Source: Rhizosphaericola sp047606825 (lineage in GTDB: Bacteria; Bacteroidota; Bacteroidia; Chitinophagales; Chitinophagaceae). Taken from it: a stretch of DNA of 64,000 bases. Below are positions 49,543-58,399 of this stretch, one piece after another; position 1 is the stretch's first letter; the number at the start of each line of letters is the position of its first letter. The notes under the pieces were generated by a model, which saw only the letters and a list, made by a program, of their open reading frames with translations, did not search any database and was not told where the DNA came from. The stretch covers positions 7,398 through 71,397 of the forward strand of contig JASGDY010000113.1 in the NCBI GenBank assembly GCA_047606825.1, written 5' to 3'. The translations under genes and the position numbers were made by a program.

Positions 49543-50952
49543 ATGTACGAAAAAAAATACGTGCCGAAGATGGCTATCTTGTTCGTTTTTCTTTTGCCCT
49601 ATTGCTTAATGGCACAGGACAAAGTGTTGACGATACAGAATGCGATAGATTCGATGGCCAATAATTATGGTGTCATCAGGGCCAAAAGAAATATCGTCAG
49701 GCAATCGCAATCGCAATTGGATTACAGCAAGCTCCAGGCTATCCCAGACCTTAACCTTTCCGTCGAGAATTTTTACGGAACGATAAACAGTGTCAATGGG
49801 CCATCCTATAATTTGGGAAGCGGCGGTCTTGCTTCGTCCGGCCCCGTATTGTCCGGCCAGAACTGGAATGCGGCTTTTGGCGGACTTTACCTGGCGAATG
49901 TCAACTGGAATTTTTTCTCTTTTGGAAAAATAAAAGAAGGCGTAAAAGTCTCCCGGTCCAACCTGGTCAGCAACGAAAAAGATTTGGACCAGGAAATTTT
50001 TCAGGATAAGGTAAAAGTGTGCGCGGCATATCTTAACCTGCTCGGGGCACAGCAACTTACGCGCGTTGCCCGCGACAACTATGAACGTGCTGTCATTGTT
50101 AAAAATGCCGTCGTACCCCGGGTATTGAGCAGCTTGAACGCGGGTGTGGATTCTTCCATCGCCGTGGCACAGGTATCCAGTGCGCAGATTGCGTGGACGC
50201 GCGCCAAGGACAAAGAACAGGAACTGTCGAACCAACTGATACTGTTGCTGGGAACGCGGGATACTTCGGAACCGGTATTGGACACGCTTTTTATCACGCG
50301 GATTCCCGAAAATTTTCTCGACACGTCAAATTATTATTCCCCCCAGCATCCTGTTTTGCAATATTACAGCAGTAAGATTTTAGCGAGCAAGGAACAGGAA
50401 AAATATCTGCACACACAGTTTTTTCCGACGTTTAGCCTATTCTCGTCCTATCAGTACCGCGCGTCGGGCTTTAAAAGCGGATATGGTGCAAGCGATCTGG
50501 ATGCCTATTCCAGCAATTATTTTACAGGAGTGGGTGCCGGTCGGCAAAACTATCTAGTCGGTGTCGGCGTGTCGTGGAACCTCAGCAATCCGATACGTTA
50601 CAAACGACTCGTGCAGGCGCAGCGCAACCAGACGAGTGCCTTACTGGACATTTACGAAATGAACGACCAGCAGCTCAACGCACAGGTTGCCCTCGCCAAC
50701 GCGAAGGTCAAAAACGCACTCTCCAACTATTACGAAATTCCCAAGCAGCTCAAAGCCGCCAACGATGCCTTTGTCCAGAAGACTGTCCAATATAAAAATG
50801 GTCTCAACACTATCATCGATGTGCAACAGGCGTTGTACCTGCTCAACAGTGCCGAAACGGACAAATATATCGCCTACAACAACGTATGGCAGGCTTTGCT
50901 GATCAAAGCCGCCGCGGTTGGAGACCTCGACGTTTTTATACAAAAATTGTAG
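49543..50952 (+). CDS. TolC-family outer-membrane efflux protein
   Basis: A 469-residue outer-membrane channel for an RND pump. A signal peptide (about 1-24, cut near LMAQ) is followed by two long helical-hairpin repeats typical of TolC: LTIQNAIDSMANNYGVIRAK and KVKVCAAYLNLLGAQQLTRV in the first, and QLNAQVALANAKVKNALSNY in the second. It would form a trimeric tunnel across the outer membrane and periplasm. Start ATG 49543 rather than TTG 49537, to begin the signal peptide. It is the first gene of the TolC-pump-adaptor set. Confidence 0.9.
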   Translation: MYEKKYVPKMAILFVFLLPYCLMAQDKVLTIQNAIDSMANNYGVIRAKRNIVRQSQSQLDYSKLQAIPDLNLSVENFYGTINSVNGPSYNLGSGGLASSGPVLSGQNWNAAFGGLYLANVNWNFFSFGKIKEGVKVSRSNLVSNEKDLDQEIFQDKVKVCAAYLNLLGAQQLTRVARDNYERAVIVKNAVVPRVLSSLNAGVDSSIAVAQVSSAQIAWTRAKDKEQELSNQLILLLGTRDTSEPVLDTLFITRIPENFLDTSNYYSPQHPVLQYYSSKILASKEQEKYLHTQFFPTFSLFSSYQYRASGFKSGYGASDLDAYSSNYFTGVGAGRQNYLVGVGVSWNLSNPIRYKRLVQAQRNQTSALLDIYEMNDQQLNAQVALANAKVKNALSNYYEIPKQLKAANDAFVQKTVQYKNGLNTIIDVQQALYLLNSAETDKYIAYNNVWQALLIKAAAVGDLDVFIQKL

Positions 50953-51055
50953 TGTGTCAAGTAATGTCTTGTACTTAACGCAAGACAACAGAAAATTTAT
51001 CATTAAAAAAGCTATCGGCCGACAGTTAACAGCCAATAGCTAAAAAAATAAGAAT

Positions 51056-54000
51056 ATGGGTTTAATAAAAACGGCACTACGCAAACCAATCACCATCCTG
51101 GTATTGGTCGCGGCACTCATCTTTTTTGGGATAGGAGCGGTCAAGAAAATCAAGATTGACATCTTTCCCAACATTGATCTGCCAGTGATATACATATCGC
51201 ATCCTTATGGTGGATACACACCTTCGCAGATGGAAGCTTTCTTTGCCAAGAACTACGTCAATACGCTGTTGTATGTTTCGGGTCTTAAAAGTATAGAAAC
51301 CAAGAATATACAAGGTTTGACTTTGATAAAGCTCACGTTTTACCAAGGAACCAACATGGCGCAGGCAGCAGCGGAAGTGACGGCTTTTTCGCAACGTTCA
51401 CAGGCGAACTTTCCCAGTGGTTCGCAGCCTCCGTTCATCTTGCGGTTTGACGCATCGACCTTGCCTGTTGGGCAACTGGTGCTGAGCAGTCCGAAGCGGA
51501 CGGTCAATGAGTTGCAGGATCTGGCCAATGTGTATGTACGGCCCAATTTCAATACGATTCCCGGACTGGTTTCCCCCGCCCCGTTTGGCGGGAATGCACG
51601 TACTATCGTCATTAAAGTCAATCCCGAACTGATGCGGCAGCATGGCATCTCGCCCGACCAGATTGTGACGGCGTTGCGCAACAACAACCAGGCGACACCG
51701 TCCGGCAACGTGCACATTGGTAACTACAACTATGTGACACCCATCAATACGACAATTGATAAAATACAGGATTTTGGAAACATCCCTATTTACACGCAAA
51801 ATGGTGTCGCCAACATTTATCTGAAAGATATTGCCACTATTGACGATGATGCCGACATCACGCAGGGTTATGTTCTGGTCAACGGCAAAAGGTCGGTGTA
51901 CCTGCCTGTAACCAAGTCGTCCAGTGCCTCTACCTGGTCGGTCGTTCAAGGTTTACGCAAGGCGATTCCGACATTTCAGGCGCAGCTCCCACCGGATGTC
52001 AAAGTCAGTTATGAATTTGACCAGTCCGTCCAGGTGATGAATGCTGTCAAGAGTTTGATGACCGAGGGTGCTATCGGGGCGGTGCTGACAGGCTTGATGG
52101 TGTTGTTGTTTTTGGGCGACCCGAGAGGCGCGTTGATTGTCATCATCACGATACCGACCTGTATCATTTCGGCGGTGTTTTTCCTCAATCTTTTTGGGCA
52201 GACAATCAATATCATGACCTTGAGCGGTCTGGCACTGGCGATTGGGATACTGGTCGACGAAAGTACGGTGACGATTGAGAATATCCACCAGCATCTCGAC
52301 ATGGGCAAGCCCAAGGCACTCGCAATATGGGACGCCTGTCAGGAAATAGCTTTTGCCAAACTGCTTGTCCTGTTCTGTATCCTCGCGGTCTTTGCACCGG
52401 CATTTACGATGCAGGGAATTCCGGGTTCTTTGTTTTTGCCTCTTTCCTTGGCGATTGGTTTTTCCATGATTACTTCGTACTTCATGGCGCAGACTTTGGT
52501 GCCGATACTTTCCAACTGGATGTTGAAAGTCCACAAACACAAGCACGAAAAGAACGTACTCGAAGAGCCGGAAGCCGAACGGAAAAGCGAACTGGCGATG
52601 CGTGAAGATACCAACGACAACGGAAAAGTTTCCGGGTTTGAGCGTTTCCATCAGCGTTTTGTGCGTTTTATCACCCGGCTTTTCCGTATCAAGAAATCCG
52701 CTATCATTGTGTATCTGGTCGTGGCATTTGCCGTGGTGGGCTTGCTGGTGACGCATATCGGGCGTGATATTTTGCCGTATTCCAATGCTGGACTTTTTCA
52801 GGTGCGACTGCGTGCGCCAGACGGTACAAGGGTAGAAGTAACGGAAAACTATGTGCTGAAAACCTTGGAACAGCTCAACCAGCAAGTCGGAAAGGACAAT
52901 ATCAAAATATCTTCCGCAATGGTCGGTATGCACGGCGGCGCGTTTTCGACCAATCCTATTTATCTGTTCATGGCAGGACCGCAGGAAGCCGTGCTGCAAG
53001 TGGCGTTCAAGGAAGATTACAAAGTCAATATGGATGAATTTAAGGATGCTTTCCGTGCGCGGATGAAAAAAGTGCTGCCGGAACTCAAGCTTTCTTTCGA
53101 GCCTATCGAACTGACCAGCAAGATATTGGCGCAAGGATCGCCTACACCGATAGAAGTGCAGATTAAAGGAAAAAACAAGGAACAGGATGCCGAGTATGCT
53201 GAAAAAGTTGTGGCAAAGCTCAAAGCCATTCCTTACCTCCGTGACGTGCAGATTGACGAGGCTATCCATTATCCGGCTATCAATGTCAATATCGACAGGG
53301 TGCGTGCTGCGCAGTTGGGAACGGATGTCAATACAGTTGCCCGGTCTCTCATCGCCGCCACGTCGTCCTCTCGTTACACGGAAAAAAACCTGTGGATCGA
53401 TACTAAAATCAACAATAGCTACAACGTGCAGGTACAGATTCCCATCAACCAGATGAACAGTCTCCAAAGCATCAAGGAAATTCCTGTCGTACCGAACCAG
53501 GCGCGTCCTTTGTTGCAAGATTTGGCTACGGTGACATTTGACACGACCGAAGGCGAAATTGATGATATAGGTGCTTTGCCTATCTTGAATGTCACAGCCA
53601 ACCTGTACAAAAAGGATTTGGGTACGGCAACGGACGATGTGACGAAAGCAGTTAATAGCATTGGAGAATTGCCAAGAGGCCTGACGATGTCCGTCATGGG
53701 ACAGAGCCCCGTATTGACGGACACTTTGGACAGTTTGCAGTCGGGACTATTGGTGGCGATAATCGTGATTATGCTCATGTTGACCGCCAATTTCCAGTCG
53801 TTCAAAGTGTCGCTGGTCGTGTTGAGTACCGTTCCTGCCGTGTTGGCCGGTTCGCTGTTGCTATTGAAGTTGACGGGCTGTACGTTGAATTTGCAGTCTT
53901 ATATGGGCATGATTATGTCCGTCGGCGTGTCTATTTCCAATGCGGTTTTGTTGGTTTCCAACGCGGAGTTACTTTGGAAGTCAGGCATGTCGGCGATGGA

Positions 54001-54283
54001 AGCGGCGAAAGAAGCCGCCAGCCTACGTATGCGCCCCATCATCATGACAAGTGTTGCGATGGTCGTCGGTATGGTGCCGATGGCTTCCGGCCTGTCCGAA
54101 TCCGGCGACCAGACTGCGCCACTGGGCCGTGCGGTCATTGGCGGATTGGTTTGTTCCACTTTTGCTGCATTGTTGATTTTACCGTTGGTATATGCTTGGG
54201 CAAAAGGAAAAACGAGCCGGGTTTCCGTTTCGCTTGACCCGGAAGACAAGGAAAGCCAGTATTATGTGGAAGTAAAAAGTTAA
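51056..54283 (+). CDS. RND-family efflux pump, inner-membrane subunit
   Basis: A 1075-residue proton-driven pump with the AcrB/MexB/CzcA fold: helix 1 near residues 12-30, two large periplasmic loops (about 35-330 and 570-870) and two groups of membrane helices. The proton-relay region of helix 4 reads LSGLALAIGILVDESTVTIENI, where the single Asp-Glu (DES) is unlike the DD of AcrB and the DxxD of CzcA. A charged linker rich in His, Lys and Glu (about 495-530) joins the two halves. Substrate is not clear: organic compounds are more likely than metals, as no metal-binding motif is seen. The adaptor gene follows at 72 nt. Confidence 0.92.
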   Translation: MGLIKTALRKPITILVLVAALIFFGIGAVKKIKIDIFPNIDLPVIYISHPYGGYTPSQMEAFFAKNYVNTLLYVSGLKSIETKNIQGLTLIKLTFYQGTNMAQAAAEVTAFSQRSQANFPSGSQPPFILRFDASTLPVGQLVLSSPKRTVNELQDLANVYVRPNFNTIPGLVSPAPFGGNARTIVIKVNPELMRQHGISPDQIVTALRNNNQATPSGNVHIGNYNYVTPINTTIDKIQDFGNIPIYTQNGVANIYLKDIATIDDDADITQGYVLVNGKRSVYLPVTKSSSASTWSVVQGLRKAIPTFQAQLPPDVKVSYEFDQSVQVMNAVKSLMTEGAIGAVLTGLMVLLFLGDPRGALIVIITIPTCIISAVFFLNLFGQTINIMTLSGLALAIGILVDESTVTIENIHQHLDMGKPKALAIWDACQEIAFAKLLVLFCILAVFAPAFTMQGIPGSLFLPLSLAIGFSMITSYFMAQTLVPILSNWMLKVHKHKHEKNVLEEPEAERKSELAMREDTNDNGKVSGFERFHQRFVRFITRLFRIKKSAIIVYLVVAFAVVGLLVTHIGRDILPYSNAGLFQVRLRAPDGTRVEVTENYVLKTLEQLNQQVGKDNIKISSAMVGMHGGAFSTNPIYLFMAGPQEAVLQVAFKEDYKVNMDEFKDAFRARMKKVLPELKLSFEPIELTSKILAQGSPTPIEVQIKGKNKEQDAEYAEKVVAKLKAIPYLRDVQIDEAIHYPAINVNIDRVRAAQLGTDVNTVARSLIAATSSSRYTEKNLWIDTKINNSYNVQVQIPINQMNSLQSIKEIPVVPNQARPLLQDLATVTFDTTEGEIDDIGALPILNVTANLYKKDLGTATDDVTKAVNSIGELPRGLTMSVMGQSPVLTDTLDSLQSGLLVAIIVIMLMLTANFQSFKVSLVVLSTVPAVLAGSLLLLKLTGCTLNLQSYMGMIMSVGVSISNAVLLVSNAELLWKSGMSAMEAAKEAASLRMRPIIMTSVAMVVGMVPMASGLSESGDQTAPLGRAVIGGLVCSTFAALLILPLVYAWAKGKTSRVSVSLDPEDKESQYYVEVKS

Positions 54284-54354
54284 AAGGAAAAAGTAAAAAA
54301 ATTGTGCTGTAGTCTTTCCATTTTCAAATTACCAAATTTTCAAATTGAAAAATC

Positions 54355-55506
54355 ATGTCCCATACATTTAAAAATATCGTACTCGCTGCCGGTTGCAGCC
54401 TATTGCTGTTGCAGTTTGTAGGCTGCAAGTCCGACGAAGAAAAAGAAGCAAAAAGAGTCGCCCAAGCCCAAAAGGAGCAGGAAAAAAACAAGGCTCCCGA
54501 GGAAGTTTTCCTGTTGCGGAAAGGTACGTTGACAACAGACCTGCAAATTCCCGGCGAACTGGTTTCCTACCAAAAAACGGACATTTACGCCAAGGTCAAC
54601 TCCTTTGTCCAAAAGGTTTCCGTGGATGTCGGCAGCCAAGTCCGCAAAGGACAGTTGTTGGCAGAAATGGTCGCACCTGAGATTTCATCCCAGATTTCCG
54701 CCGCCTATTCCCGTTGGAAATCCCAACAGTCCACCTATACGGCGAGCAAGGCGTTTTACAACAGGTTGCTGGAGACGAGCAAGACGCCGGGAACGGTTGC
54801 CGGCAACGACCTGGAACAGGCGGAGGCACGTGCCAATTCGGATTATGCGCAGTTGACCGCCGCCAAGGCATACTATGACGAGATGAAAGTAACGCAGTCC
54901 TACCTGACGATAAGAGCACCTTTTGACGGTGTGATTACCGCCAGGAACATCAACCAAGGCGCGTATGTCGGATCGTCGGGAAGCGGCGATGCCTTGCCGA
55001 TGCTGACTTTGCAGCAGCAGGATCACATGCGGCTTGTTATTTTTATCCCCGAAGGTTATACTTCCGTGATACATGTAGGCGATACGTTGCAGTTTACGAC
55101 ATCATTTCTGGCTGGGCAGGTTTTCAGCGGGAAGATTGCGCGTCGGGCTAGCGCGCTGGATCAGAAACTCCGTACCGAAAGAGTAGAAATGGACGTCTAT
55201 CCCAAAGGCAGCAACAAGACTTTGTTGCCCGGTATGACTGTTGAGGTCAGTATGCCTTTGCCTATGAACGAAGCTTCGTTTATCGTTCCGAAGACTGCGG
55301 TCATCAATTCTGATGCGGGTATCCGGCTCGTGCGCGTCAGGGACGGTAAGTTTCAGTACGAAAAGGTTTCTTTGGGCAAGTCCGACGAGAAGCGCATCCA
55401 GGTTTTTGGTAACTTGAATGTCAACGACACGATCGTGTTGAGCAGTTCCGAAGAGCAGCGTGAGGGAGACGATGCTGGAAAAGTGATCTTGAGTCAGAAG
55501 TTTTAG
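54355..55506 (+). CDS. RND efflux periplasmic adaptor (membrane-fusion lipoprotein)
   Basis: A 383-residue lipoprotein. The lipobox FVGC ends at Cys24 and is followed by charged residues (KSDEEKEAKR). A lipoyl-like beta domain is split by an alpha-helical hairpin (about residues 100-180, QISAAYSRWKSQQSTYTASK in the first helix), then a beta-barrel (TIRAPFDGVITARNINQGAY) and the membrane-proximal domain. It links the pump to TolC. Having the adaptor last, after channel and pump, is less common than adaptor first but occurs in Bacteroidota. A stable hairpin follows the stop. Confidence 0.92.
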   Translation: MSHTFKNIVLAAGCSLLLLQFVGCKSDEEKEAKRVAQAQKEQEKNKAPEEVFLLRKGTLTTDLQIPGELVSYQKTDIYAKVNSFVQKVSVDVGSQVRKGQLLAEMVAPEISSQISAAYSRWKSQQSTYTASKAFYNRLLETSKTPGTVAGNDLEQAEARANSDYAQLTAAKAYYDEMKVTQSYLTIRAPFDGVITARNINQGAYVGSSGSGDALPMLTLQQQDHMRLVIFIPEGYTSVIHVGDTLQFTTSFLAGQVFSGKIARRASALDQKLRTERVEMDVYPKGSNKTLLPGMTVEVSMPLPMNEASFIVPKTAVINSDAGIRLVRVRDGKFQYEKVSLGKSDEKRIQVFGNLNVNDTIVLSSSEEQREGDDAGKVILSQKF

Positions 55507-55540
55507 TTTAGTTGAATGTTGCGCTTGAAGGATTCATCTC

Positions 55541-55576
55541 TTTTCCGTGGTTCGTGTCTGCACGAACCACGGAAAA
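55541..55576 (+). terminator. Hairpin after the efflux operon
   Basis: TTTTCCGTGGTTCGTG pairs with its exact complement over 16 bp around TCTG. The right arm is A-rich rather than T-rich on the plus strand. The CCGTGG word recurs in the hairpins at 7850 and 21349, so it may be a dispersed palindrome used as a terminator. Confidence 0.6.
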
Positions 55577-55676
55577 ACTTTTCGTCTTTGCTCCGTTGCG
55601 GTCTTTGCGTGAAAAATTCCTGTTATTGGCGAATAGCTGGTCATTGGCTATTTTTACTTTTTTTTACTTCAATATA

Positions 55677-56651
55677 ATGAAAGCAAACGTAATCGTCGAA
55701 AGACCGGAAGGAAATACACTGGAATGGAAAGACTATGCCGACCCAACCATTGGCGGTGATGAAATATTGATTGACGTAAAAGCCGCTGGTATCAACAGGG
55801 CCGACGTGTTCCAACGTAAAGGGCACTATCCCGCTCCCGCTGGTGTGCCGCCCGATATTCCGGGGCTGGAGGTATCGGGCATCGTGGAAGCCTGTGGCGA
55901 GAACGTGACGATGTGGAAGCCGGGCGACAAAGTCTGCGCACTGTTGGCCGGCGGCGGCTATGCCGAAAAAGTGAAAGTGCAGGAAGGGCAATGCCTGCCC
56001 ATCCCGCCCAACCTTTCCTTTGTGGAAGCGGCGAGTCTGCCAGAGACGGTGTTCACGGTCTGGTCCAATGTTTTCCAGCGATGCCATTTGCATAAAGGCG
56101 AAACTTTTCTAGTGCATGGCGGCACGAGTGGTATCGGCATCACGGCTATCCAGTTGGTGAAACTGTGGAACTGCAGGGTTTTCACAACGGTTGGCAGCAA
56201 AGAAAAAGTCGATGCTTGTCTGGCGCTCGGTGCGGATAAGGTCGTGAACTATAAAGACCAGGATTTTGAACAGGAAATTGGGAAAGACCAGGTTGATGTC
56301 ATATTGGACATGGTCGGTGGCGATTATTTCGGCAAAAACATCAACCTGTTGAAACCGGAAGGCCGCCTTGTCTATATCAATGCCTCCAATGGCAACAAGG
56401 TCGAACTCAACATCGGTAAACTGATGCAAAAAAGGCTATACATTACAGGCAGCACCTTACGCCCACGGGAATATGCTTTCAAGAAAAGCCTCACGGAAGA
56501 AATACGCCAACAAGTCTGGCCATTGGTTGAAAAAGGCTCGTTTAAACCTGTCATTTACAAAACCGTTCCTATATCGGAAGCTTTGACGGCACAGCAGATT
56601 ATGGAAGGCGGCAGCCATATCGGGAAGATTGTGTTGGAGAATGGGCGTTAA
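55677..56651 (+). CDS. Zinc-free alcohol dehydrogenase/quinone oxidoreductase (PIG3-like)
   Basis: A 324-residue MDR-family protein. The N-terminal catalytic domain has VKAAGINRADVFQRKGHYPA and GLEVSGIVEACGENV but lacks the catalytic-zinc Cys and His, as in quinone reductases. The Rossmann motif reads VHGGTSGIGITAIQLVKLW, followed by GADKVVNYKDQDF, and VDVILDMVGGDYF gives the last strands. It uses NADPH to reduce quinones or enones (PIG3/TP53I3 type). The start at 55677 gives a normal N-terminus, whereas the open frame upstream covers the hairpin. It is a single gene. Confidence 0.9.
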   Translation: MKANVIVERPEGNTLEWKDYADPTIGGDEILIDVKAAGINRADVFQRKGHYPAPAGVPPDIPGLEVSGIVEACGENVTMWKPGDKVCALLAGGGYAEKVKVQEGQCLPIPPNLSFVEAASLPETVFTVWSNVFQRCHLHKGETFLVHGGTSGIGITAIQLVKLWNCRVFTTVGSKEKVDACLALGADKVVNYKDQDFEQEIGKDQVDVILDMVGGDYFGKNINLLKPEGRLVYINASNGNKVELNIGKLMQKRLYITGSTLRPREYAFKKSLTEEIRQQVWPLVEKGSFKPVIYKTVPISEALTAQQIMEGGSHIGKIVLENGR

Positions 56652-56694
56652 TACGATTTTGATTTATATTTTAGACCAAAAATCCATTTGTGTT

Positions 56695-56798
56695 GTTCGG
56701 GATTTGTAATCCCGAACGCTTATCCGTGCATTTGCAATGCACTGCTATTTGCGGACTGCAAATCCGCCGATACGGCTTCAGGATTACAAATCCTGAAG
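56695..56798. repeat. Array of four short hairpins (family C)
   Basis: Four dyads stand in series in a 385-bp gap between convergent genes: GTTCGGGATT/AATCCCGAAC (56695-56717), GTGCATT/AATGCAC (56726-56742), GCGGA/TCCGC (56751-56767) and CTTCAGGATT/AATCCTGAAG (56776-56798). Three have related loop words (TTTGYAAT or TTACAAAT). Spacers are 8-9 nt. Confidence 0.6.
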
Positions 56799-56860
56799 AG
56801 CGGACAATGGGCGTTAAGATGCCGTTTTCTTTTGTTGGGACGTTTAAGGGATATACGATA

Positions 56861-56944
56861 TGCAGGATAAAAATGTGCATTGAAAAAAATGAACACCTCG
56901 CCGTCATTCCCACGTAGGTGGGAATCTGATGGTGAGGTGTTTAT
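56861..56944. repeat. Repeat family B, copy 2
   Basis: A flank (TGCAGGATAAAAATGTGCAT, then TGAAAAAAATGAACACCTC) is followed by CCGTCATTCCCACGTAGGTG and a return arm GGTGAGGTGTT. About 43 of 51 positions at its left end match the inverted copy near 60.03-60.08 kb. Confidence 0.75.
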
Positions 56945-57036
56945 TCCTTATTTAGGTTTTCATTGCTTGAGTTCCTTGCACATATTTATGCAGCATTTAT
57001 CTGGTGAAGTATGTGGGGAAGATATTGGTTGCATAG

Positions 57037-58338
57037 TTATATCGTTGGCAGTTTCCAACCGTTGTGGTAAGTGGGTTTTACCAGTTGGGTTGCTTTTTCC
57101 ACGTTGAACCTGTTCTTATTTTCGTCCCAGTATATCTTCTCGCCAGTGCGTAGCGCGATGTTTCCAAAATGGCTTACGATTGCGACTCGGGCTCCTGCGT
57201 CAAAAGGACAGTTCAGGTTTTCTTTTTTGCGGGATTTGACGACGTCGATAAAGTTGGACGCATGTTTATCCAAACCATTGTCAACTGATTTTGCCCAGGG
57301 TATTGAATCCATTCTGTCTTTTTCTCCGTTGACAGACCATCCGCTGCGATTCAGTAACAACGTTCCGTTTTCTCCGATAAAAGCAATCCCATGCTGCAAG
57401 CCATATAGACCAACACTTGTCGCCATATTATGTTCCCAGCTCATCATGAAGTCCCCGAAATCGTACAATGCCGTTTGTATGTCCGGTGTCTCGCGCGCAT
57501 CCCTGGGGAAAACGTATTTGCCACCCGTTGCGATGACAGATTTTGGAATGCCGGCATCCATTCCCATCAACACCATATCGATGAGGTGTACACCCCAGTC
57601 GGTCATCAACCCTCCTGCGTAGTCCCAGAACCAACGAAATTCGTAATGGAAACGGTTGGCATTGAATGGATGTGCAGGTGCGGGCCCTAACCACATATTG
57701 TAATCCACGCCAGCAGGTGTATTGCTGTCGGGAACGGCTATTAATGGTTTCGTGCCGCCTCTGTACATCCAAGCCTTGGTAGAAGCTATTTTGCCCAATT
57801 TTCCGGAACGGACATAAGCGATGGCATCTTGGAAATGCTGTTGGCTACGCTGCCATTGAGCCACTTGTACGATATTGCCATAATGCTGGACGGCTTTGTT
57901 CATTAGCTGAGCCTCGTATATGGAATTGGCGACAGGCTTTTCGCAGAAGACGTCTTTTCCTGCGGCGCAGGCCTCTATCATGATAAGGCAGTGCCAGTGG
58001 TCAGGAGTGGCAACAACCACGACATCTACATCCTTGTCGGTTATCAATCGGCGGTAGTCGTCGTATGTTTTAGGTTTTATATTGAGCTTTTCCAGTTCGG
58101 ATGTCCGTTGACGGAGTACATGCTCGTCAATATCGCAAAGCGCGACGCACTGTACTTCCGGAACTTTCAGTAATGCTTTTAAATTGTTCCAACCTTGACC
58201 TTTGCAACCCACAACACCCAGACCGATTCTGTCCGTCGCCGCCACATTTCCCTTTATCGCCGCCAGTAAATCTGACGTCAACAACAAACCTGTACCAAGT
58301 ATCGCCGAATTTTTGATGAAAGCTCTTCTATTGTGCAT
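57037..58338 (-). CDS. Tat-exported Gfo/Idh/MocA-family oxidoreductase
   Basis: A 433-residue protein. The N-terminus has a twin-arginine-like signal (NRRAFIKNS, residues 3-11, then a hydrophobic stretch to 27), so it is exported folded with its cofactor. The NAD-binding motif is GVVGCKGQG (41-49), the EKPV catalytic-region motif lies at 133-136, and a C-terminal alpha/beta domain runs from about 150 with WGVHLIDMVLMG. In the family the conserved Lys of EKP and a His on the C-terminal domain do the oxidation. It is 61 nt downstream of a second Gfo/Idh/MocA gene. With DUF1080 near, a role in 3-keto-sugar chemistry is likely (inference). Confidence 0.87.
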   Translation of the reverse strand: MHNRRAFIKNSAILGTGLLLTSDLLAAIKGNVAATDRIGLGVVGCKGQGWNNLKALLKVPEVQCVALCDIDEHVLRQRTSELEKLNIKPKTYDDYRRLITDKDVDVVVVATPDHWHCLIMIEACAAGKDVFCEKPVANSIYEAQLMNKAVQHYGNIVQVAQWQRSQQHFQDAIAYVRSGKLGKIASTKAWMYRGGTKPLIAVPDSNTPAGVDYNMWLGPAPAHPFNANRFHYEFRWFWDYAGGLMTDWGVHLIDMVLMGMDAGIPKSVIATGGKYVFPRDARETPDIQTALYDFGDFMMSWEHNMATSVGLYGLQHGIAFIGENGTLLLNRSGWSVNGEKDRMDSIPWAKSVDNGLDKHASNFIDVVKSRKKENLNCPFDAGARVAIVSHFGNIALRTGEKIYWDENKNRFNVEKATQLVKPTYHNGWKLPTI

Positions 58339-58399
58339 ATTGCTTGTTTTTGTAATAGTTGTTAGGTCAAAAGTAAAAAGGACAAGGCAAAAAGAATCC

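Noticed and set aside
51953..53518. A 521-codon open frame on the minus strand inside the RND pump gene
   Set aside because: Highly basic and His-rich, with no recognisable domain, exactly opposite a conserved pump gene. A product of codon bias.
56695..56798. Possible CRISPR array
   Set aside because: The four repeats differ in sequence, are only 17-23 nt long with 8-9 nt spacers, and no cas gene is near. A hairpin series fits better.
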